Shown here: one piece after another, positions 26,475 to 31,280 of the stretch | Layout: each line of letters starts with the position of its first letter | Numbering within the stretch: the first letter of the stretch is position 1 | NCBI GenBank assembly: GCA_964592475.1 | Contig: CAZQEZ010000045.1 | Coordinates: 1 to 31,280 of the forward strand | DNA: 31,280 nucleotides | Direction: 5' to 3' | From: CAZQEZ01 sp964592475 | GTDB lineage: Bacteria > Bacteroidota > Bacteroidia > Cytophagales > Cyclobacteriaceae | Notes under the pieces: model-generated | The model's database searches: none | Told to the model about the DNA's origin: nothing | Seen by the model: only the letters and a program-made list of their open reading frames with translations | Program-made: the position numbers and the translations under genes

Positions 26475-27203
26475 ATGAATACTATCTGGACCATTACAAG
26501 AAGAGAAATCGGATCCTTCTTCGATTCAGTGATAGCATATATTTTGATTATTCTATTCCTGGCGCTTACCGGTTTTTTTACCTGGCTGGCGCCCAACATG
26601 AATATCTTTGTTAGCGATCAGGCAAGCCTGCAAATTTTTTTCTTCATTGCCTACTGGTCGCTATTTATTTTCATACCGCTTATCACCATGCGTACCATAG
26701 CCGAGGAAAACCGGGCAGGCACCATTGAGTTACTCAGTACCAAGGCGGTAAACGATTGGCAGATCGTGACCGGAAAGTTTCTCAGCAGTTTCATTTTAGT
26801 AGCCATCGCATTAGCCTGTACTATTCCTTATTACGTAACGGTGAGCCAACTAGGCAATGTAGATCATGGAGGAGTGATCGGAGGATATTTTGGTTTGCTA
26901 CTGCTAAGTGCCGCTTACATCAGCCTGGGCATTTTTGCCAGCAGCATTACCAGCAATCAAATTGCAGCAGTTTTAATCACTTTTGCCTTTCTGATTTTCT
27001 TCCAGTTAATTTTTGATTTGCTAGGGGCAACTACGCGAGGTGCAGGGGGCGAAATATTTCAATACCTGAGTGCCAATACCCATTACGAATCTTTGTCACG
27101 TGGAGTAATTGATTCCCGTGATTTGATTTATTTCTTCAGCCTAATTTTCGTTGGTTTATTATTAAGTCAGGCCATGCTTAGCCGTCGTAATTGGCATAAT
27201 TAA
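26475..27203 (+). CDS. gldF: Gliding-motility-associated ABC permease GldF
   Basis: A 242-residue integral membrane protein with six hydrophobic segments, for example SVIAYILIILFLALTGFF, QIFFFIAYWSLFIFIPLI, SSFILVAIALACTIPYY and YFFSLIFVGLLLSQAML. Between the second and third segments it carries MRTIAEENRAGTIELLST, the conserved cytoplasmic coupling stretch of ABC-2 permeases that contacts the ATPase. Length and order match GldF of F. johnsoniae. It lies 15 bases after gldA and 33 bases before gldG, so the three are almost certainly one operon. A GldF/GldG complex would form the membrane channel. Confidence 0.93.
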   Translation: MNTIWTITRREIGSFFDSVIAYILIILFLALTGFFTWLAPNMNIFVSDQASLQIFFFIAYWSLFIFIPLITMRTIAEENRAGTIELLSTKAVNDWQIVTGKFLSSFILVAIALACTIPYYVTVSQLGNVDHGGVIGGYFGLLLLSAAYISLGIFASSITSNQIAAVLITFAFLIFFQLIFDLLGATTRGAGGEIFQYLSANTHYESLSRGVIDSRDLIYFFSLIFVGLLLSQAMLSRRNWHN

Positions 27204-27236
27204 TTTAGATTTTGAAAATTTTAAAAATAAAACAAG

Positions 27237-28766
27237 ATGAAAAAAAGTAAAGTAATAACTAATCTAATGGTAGTTATTGCCATCATTGTAGTTTTGAATT
27301 TAATATTTTACAATCTTTTTTTCCGGCTCGATTTTACAGCCGATCAACGCTACACCTTGAGTAAAGCAACCAAAAATGTATTAACCGAACTGGAAGATGT
27401 AGTTACCGTAAGCGCTTATTTTTCTGATGATCTGCCGCCTCAATTGTCCAATACTAAAGAAGATTTTGAGGATATGCTGATTGAATATGAGCGTAGAGCA
27501 GGTGATAACCTGGTGTATGAATTCATTAATCCCAATGAAAATGAAGAATCAGAAGCAGAAGCACAGCAAAAAGGAATAGGTCCGGTGATGGTGCAGGTAC
27601 AGGAAAGGGATCAGGCCAGTCAAATGCGTGCTTACATGGGGGTGATTTTATCCTTGGGTGAAGAGACTGAAATTATCCCATTGGTGCGGCCGGGAATGAA
27701 CATTGAATATGAATTGACCACGGCCATTAAAAAATTAACATTGACGGAAAAGCCGGCCATAGCATTTCTTCAAGGTCATGGTGAAGTGCCCATGAGCAAT
27801 TTATGGCAATTGAGGGAACAGTTGCGGGTACTTTACAATCCAGAAGAATTTACAATGACAGACACCACAATAATTCCTCCTCGTATTGAGGCAATGATTA
27901 TTACCAATCCGCAAGATACATTTCCGCAAAGCCACATCAATCAGTTGGAAGCTTACCTACAGCAGGGCGGTAGCATTTACCTGGCATACAACCATTTACA
28001 AGCCGACTTGAACCAAGGCTACCTGACTGCAGGTCCGGAAATTGGCCTTCGCCAATGGTTGGGCAGCAAAGGCATCAGCCTTGATGATCAATTTGCGATC
28101 GATGTAAATTGTGGGGTGGTCACAGTTGCCCAACAAAGTGGCCAGTTTAGATTCAATACTCAGGTAGAATTCCCCTATTTTCCCATCATCAGCAATTTTC
28201 CTGAGCATCCGGCAGGTAGTGGGCTGGAGTCTGTAATTCTACCTTTTGTAAGTACTATTACCATGGCACCTGCCGATAGCTCGGTTATAATCACACCCAT
28301 TGCAGTTACTTCTGAGCAATCAGGTACTGTAGATGTGCCCGTGATGGTAGACATTCAAAGAGAGTGGACCAAAGAGGATTTTCCCCGGGAAAATCTACCC
28401 GTAGCAGTTGCAGCAGAAGGTGCTCTAGCTGGAGATGGAACATTAAGTAAACTGATTGTAGTTAGCAACGGCGAATTTTATGTAAGTGGACAGCAACAGC
28501 CTGGCCAACAACAACAGCAGATCAATTCTGACAACGTGAGTTTTGTAGCCAATGGTGTAGATTGGCTGGCCGATGATACCGGACTGGTAGAATTGCGTAC
28601 CAAAGGCGTAACCAACCGGCCCCTGGACCCGGTAGAAGATAGCAAGCGTACATTAATTAAATATGGCAACGTGTTTATTCCGGTAATTATAATATTATTG
28701 GTGGCTTTTATTCGCAACCAGCAGTATAACGTCAAAAAACGAAAATGGCTGCAAGGAGAATATTAA
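27237..28766 (+). CDS. gldG: GldG-type ABC transporter auxiliary subunit
   Basis: A 509-residue protein with a membrane helix near each end: VVIAIIVVLNLIFYNLFF at about residues 12-29 and FIPVIIILLVAFI at about 480-492. The large middle domain would therefore be outside the cytoplasmic membrane. The start of this domain, RLDFTADQRYTLSKATKNVL, is the typical opening of GldG and of the ABC_transp_aux family. It also contains PNENEESEAEAQQKGIGP and AFLQGHGE, conserved in the family. A Gln-rich stretch at about 416-430 (GQQQPGQQQQQ) lies before the second helix and looks like a flexible linker. The final residues after the helix are strongly basic (NVKKRKW). It is 33 bases after gldF and 30 bases before the DUF4340 gene. 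Confidence 0.9.
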   Translation: MKKSKVITNLMVVIAIIVVLNLIFYNLFFRLDFTADQRYTLSKATKNVLTELEDVVTVSAYFSDDLPPQLSNTKEDFEDMLIEYERRAGDNLVYEFINPNENEESEAEAQQKGIGPVMVQVQERDQASQMRAYMGVILSLGEETEIIPLVRPGMNIEYELTTAIKKLTLTEKPAIAFLQGHGEVPMSNLWQLREQLRVLYNPEEFTMTDTTIIPPRIEAMIITNPQDTFPQSHINQLEAYLQQGGSIYLAYNHLQADLNQGYLTAGPEIGLRQWLGSKGISLDDQFAIDVNCGVVTVAQQSGQFRFNTQVEFPYFPIISNFPEHPAGSGLESVILPFVSTITMAPADSSVIITPIAVTSEQSGTVDVPVMVDIQREWTKEDFPRENLPVAVAAEGALAGDGTLSKLIVVSNGEFYVSGQQQPGQQQQQINSDNVSFVANGVDWLADDTGLVELRTKGVTNRPLDPVEDSKRTLIKYGNVFIPVIIILLVAFIRNQQYNVKKRKWLQGEY

Positions 28767-28796
28767 TAATAGAAAACATTTAAAAAATAGATAGCT

Positions 28797-29765
28797 ATGT
28801 TTAAAAAAATATCAACTATTACCCTTCTTATTATTTTAGGAGCATTGGTTTTAGTTTATTTAGGCATTGAGTTTTTAGGTAAAAAAGAAAGAAGCAGCAG
28901 CTTTAGGGAAAAACTGGTAGAAGTAGATACCAGTAAGGTTTCCACTATAAAACTATATGGCAATGATACTTTACACCTGGATCGGCGTAATTCCTGGTCG
29001 TGGCAAGTTGAAAATTCAAAAGGCGAAATGGTGGAAGCACAAAGTAGCAGCGTACGAAGCTTACTCAATACGCTGATGAGTATCAAACCCAGCCGCATAG
29101 TGACCAAGGACAAAGAAAAATGGAGCGAGTACAATGTGGACACCGCCGGTACCCGGATAATAGTACAAGAAGGTGACAAGAAAACGCTGGATTTAATTGT
29201 AGGTCGTTTTGGCTTCAATCAAAATGCTATGCAACAGCAACAAATGCAAATGGGAGGTCGTGGAATGCAACAATTTTATACTTACGTTCGGCTAAATGAT
29301 GAAAATGAAGTTTACGTTGCTGACCAATTTATGAGTATGTCACTTTCCACTGATGCTACCAGCTATCGCAATACCCGCATCTGGCAGTTGACAACGGATT
29401 CTATTAACAGTATACAGTATCAATATCCAGCGGATAGCGGTCTCGTTTTACAACGAAGCGGTGAGCAATGGCAAGTAAACGGTAATACTACCGATTCTGC
29501 CAGTGTGGTGCAGTATCTTAATCAGTTCCGAAACCTAAATGCCAGTGGGTTTGCTGATGATGTAAATCCAGCTGAATTGGATAACCCGATAGCCAGTATT
29601 GCAGTGGCGGGAGCTGAAACAGCTCATCTGCAATTTTATCCGCATAATCGCTATAATTTATTGGTTACCAGCAATAGAAACCCAAATTCAGTTTTTGCAG
29701 ATCCGGATAGTGTAGTTTATAATAAAGTGATAGTTGGTAAAGATGAGTTTTATAGGGGTATTTAG
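28797..29765 (+). CDS. DUF4340 domain protein, fourth gene of the gld ABC operon
   Basis: A 322-residue protein with one N-terminal membrane anchor (TLLIILGALVLVYLGIEFLG) and a long outside domain of repeated strand units. DUF4340 features are LVEVDTSKVSTIKLYG, WSWQVENSKGEMVEA and VRSLLNTLMSIKPSRIVTKD, then a repeat of the strand pattern from about residue 195 (TDSINSIQYQYPADSGLVLQ). A Gln/Met/Gly-rich insertion lies at about 142-158. The family usually stands beside ABC_transp_aux genes and is predicted to form a periplasm-facing part of the same transporter; its role is not known. It ends with a compact FYRGI, followed by a terminator candidate, so it closes the operon. Confidence 0.87.
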   Translation: MFKKISTITLLIILGALVLVYLGIEFLGKKERSSSFREKLVEVDTSKVSTIKLYGNDTLHLDRRNSWSWQVENSKGEMVEAQSSSVRSLLNTLMSIKPSRIVTKDKEKWSEYNVDTAGTRIIVQEGDKKTLDLIVGRFGFNQNAMQQQQMQMGGRGMQQFYTYVRLNDENEVYVADQFMSMSLSTDATSYRNTRIWQLTTDSINSIQYQYPADSGLVLQRSGEQWQVNGNTTDSASVVQYLNQFRNLNASGFADDVNPAELDNPIASIAVAGAETAHLQFYPHNRYNLLVTSNRNPNSVFADPDSVVYNKVIVGKDEFYRGI

Positions 29766-29785
29766 CGCTAGCGGTGCAATTGTGT

Positions 29786-29837
29786 AGCTCAACCGAGATG
29801 CTGGGCACCTATTCGGACGGAGCTTAGATTTTTATTT
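29786..29837 (+). terminator. Two-armed stem-loop terminator candidate after the gld operon
   Basis: AGCTC (29786-29790) pairs with GAGCT (29820-29824), and inside it CCGA (29793-29796) pairs with TCGG (29813-29816). The inner and outer stems are separated by 2 and 3 unpaired bases, and the loop is 16 bases. TAGATTTTTATTT follows immediately. It begins 21 bases after the DUF4340 stop. Confidence 0.5.
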
Positions 29838-29918
29838 AGGTGGTGAGTGCAGGTGTTAGAGGGGCGCTAGTTCCATTGTCGGTGATAAGACACAATGCCA
29901 GCAGCAACCACAGAAATA

Positions 29919-30920
29919 TTAGTAACTCCTGGCTTTTTCATGTACTTCTTGGTACAGCCGGTAATATTGATCGGCAACGGAGGGTAAAGAAAAGCGCTGG
30001 CAGTTTTCAAGCCCCTTTTTTATTAACTCTTCCCGGTATTTATCCTCATTGATAACTTTTTCTATTCCTTTTCGAATGGACGAGACTTCATAAGGATTGA
30101 CCAGGCACGCCGCGCCGCCGGCAACTTCGGGCATAGCGCTAAGGTTGCTGGTGACCACCGGCCGACCGGTAGCCTGAGCTTCCAGTATTACCATACCAAA
30201 GCCTTCCAGGGTGGAGCAAAATGTGACCAGGTCGCAGTTTTGATATTCTTCCAACAATTGCTGTTCGGATACGCGGCAGTCATTGGAATAATCAAGTTTA
30301 TGAGCCTGTAGCAGTTCGTGATGAGTGGCCGTGAGTTTACCAATGATGCGGAAATGGCAATTTATTCCCTGCAGGGCTTCAATAGTTCGCTCCAGATTTT
30401 TATTGAATTTGGTGCCAATCTGCAAGATCACCGGTTTGTTCTTATTGAAGCGCTTATTATTATATTGAATTTCCCGGGGAACGAAATTAGGAATTATTCG
30501 TACTTTTTCGGGCTTACAGTGGGCATATTTAAGGATGTCATCTTTGCTTGCCTGGCTAATGGTAGTAACTACTGAAACTTTTTTTACCGGCAGGTAAATC
30601 CAGAATAGCCAAAGTACGAAACGGGCTACAGGATTGGGGTGTTTGGTAAAACCCAGGTCATGGATGGTAAGAATGGTGCGCTTTTTGGGTAAACCAAAGG
30701 CGATAAAATGGATATCGCCGGTGATATGATTAACATCTGTGGCTTTACGCCGGGCTTCTCGAATCATTTTGAAGCGGGGCAGCAAACCTCTGCTAGGGTA
30801 TTTACTGGTAAAGGTGTGTATATGATTCTTTTGATTGATTTGAGGATTTATTTGCTTAAACAGTTTTTCTATGGAAAAGTGAAAATCATAGGGCTTGCGA
30901 AAGAATTGGGTTACCAGCAT
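29919..30920 (-). CDS. GT4-type glycosyltransferase, GT-B fold
   Basis: A 333-residue retaining glycosyltransferase of the large GT1/GT4 group, probably using a nucleotide sugar for surface glycan or lipid glycosylation. The C-terminal half has VILQIGTKFNKNLERTIEAL and the nucleotide-sugar E-x7-E motif with E239 and E247 in STLEGFGMVILEAQ, followed by GRPVVTSNLSAMPEVAGGAA. The N-terminal half contains TILTIHDLGF and TTISQASKDDIL, standard for GT-B enzymes. No membrane helix or signal peptide is evident. Donor and acceptor sugars cannot be determined. It converges with the gld operon and has no identifiable partner gene within the window on its 5' side. Confidence 0.9.
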   Translation of the reverse strand: MLVTQFFRKPYDFHFSIEKLFKQINPQINQKNHIHTFTSKYPSRGLLPRFKMIREARRKATDVNHITGDIHFIAFGLPKKRTILTIHDLGFTKHPNPVARFVLWLFWIYLPVKKVSVVTTISQASKDDILKYAHCKPEKVRIIPNFVPREIQYNNKRFNKNKPVILQIGTKFNKNLERTIEALQGINCHFRIIGKLTATHHELLQAHKLDYSNDCRVSEQQLLEEYQNCDLVTFCSTLEGFGMVILEAQATGRPVVTSNLSAMPEVAGGAACLVNPYEVSSIRKGIEKVINEDKYREELIKKGLENCQRFSLPSVADQYYRLYQEVHEKARSY

Positions 30921-31280
30921 GGTTGGTTGTTTGTTTATAGAGGCAAAGATAGGAGGAAATGTTTAATTGGGAAACTGGTGAAAGAAGAGAAGGCGTAAGT
31001 ACCTCAATAGACTTGAAGAGTTCTTTATACGCTATCGGTTTTTACGGGCTACGTACTTTTTCACCTCAATAGTCTATTCAATACTAAATTACTGATTAAT
31101 TATCGGTGATAGTGACTGCAACCCGATAGGGTGCCTACTTTGTAGATAGTAATTTTATGCAGCCGGTTCTGGCAGGCTACGATCCGATGGAGATTCCTGC
31201 TGTGTGTACCTTATTTTTCAGCTGCAGGATAGATTTACCGGAAATAATTGGTGAACTGCCAGCCGGTAAAGTCGGAATGA
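30921..31280. other. Unassigned region at the right edge; possible edge of an unidentified gene
   Basis: About 360 bases with no gene I can establish. The first 80 bases are the leader of the glycosyltransferase. Short repeats lie in the middle: ACCTCAATAG occurs at 31001-31010 and 31063-31072, and CTATCGG (31032-31038) faces its complement CCGATAG (31123-31129). From 31157 to the end a plus-strand frame is open for 41 codons from an ATG, with 9 open codons before that ATG. On the minus strand two frames are also open at the edge, with stops at 31235-31237 and near 31179. None resembles a family I know, so the strand of any gene here is undecided. Confidence 0.3.

Noticed and set aside
29765..29772. 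Palindrome CGCTAGCG beside the DUF4340 stop, with GCGCTAG again at 29864
   Set aside because: Too short and too isolated to be an attachment site or operator; no mobile gene is nearby.
1..31280. tRNA, rRNA, CRISPR array, insertion sequence, prophage or defence system
   Set aside because: None was seen on reading both strands; no transposase, integrase or repeat-spacer array is evident.

Overview
The window is a 31.3 kb stretch of a chromosome from the phylum Bacteroidota, most likely a marine or soil gliding bacterium of the Cytophagales type. The inference rests on the gld-type ABC transporter genes, the DUF4834 small protein, DUF5916, the many secreted proteins with short signal peptides ending in AQ/SQ, the poor Shine-Dalgarno sequences with A-rich leaders, the AT-rich intergenic DNA and promoter-like elements of the TTG-N20-TAnnTTTG type. 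I saw no tRNA, rRNA, CRISPR array, transposase, integrase or phage gene; this looks like ordinary core and lineage-specific chromosome.

Layout. 1-3582 (+): the 3' part of carB, a DUF4834 membrane peptide, a weak terminator, and prmA. 3715-8622 (+): one very large exported beta-rich protein of unknown function (1635 aa), followed at 8682-10199 by a GAF/AAA+/Fis sigma-54 activator. 10276-13215 (-): an exported M1-like zinc metallopeptidase whose C-terminal third looks like an outer-membrane barrel. 13269-14931 (+): a secreted endonuclease/exonuclease/phosphatase-fold protein and a DUF2459 protein. 14965-17139 (-): a CBM9-like/DUF5916 outer-membrane protein. 17356-20412 (+): a soluble histidine kinase with about six PAS domains and no partner regulator nearby. 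20502-22940 (-): a tightly overlapping operon manA-lipB-PolB-like exonuclease. 22975-25241 (+): UPF0102 nuclease-like protein (yraN), a second secreted EEP-fold protein and an aldo/keto reductase. 25533-29765 (+): gldA-gldF-gldG plus a DUF4340 membrane-anchored protein, starting at a good promoter candidate and ending at a stem-loop terminator candidate. 29919-30920 (-): a GT4-type glycosyltransferase. 30921-31280: about 360 bases with no gene I can establish.

How the genes work together. Most units are housekeeping and not linked in pathway: pyrimidine/arginine precursor synthesis (carB), ribosome methylation (prmA), lipoylation (lipB), sugar phosphate metabolism (manA). The one clear multi-gene machine is the gldAFG/DUF4340 ABC system, whose ATPase, permease and large extracytoplasmic subunits are translated from adjacent genes with gaps of 15-33 bases. 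A second theme is the cell envelope: the giant protein, the peptidase-barrel fusion, DUF5916, DUF2459 and two secreted EEP proteins. The most unusual items are the giant protein with its D/N/W/G-rich linker, the peptidase-barrel fusion, the carB that ends without the allosteric domain, and the orphan six-PAS kinase. I did not find convincing evidence of a wholly new multi-gene system.
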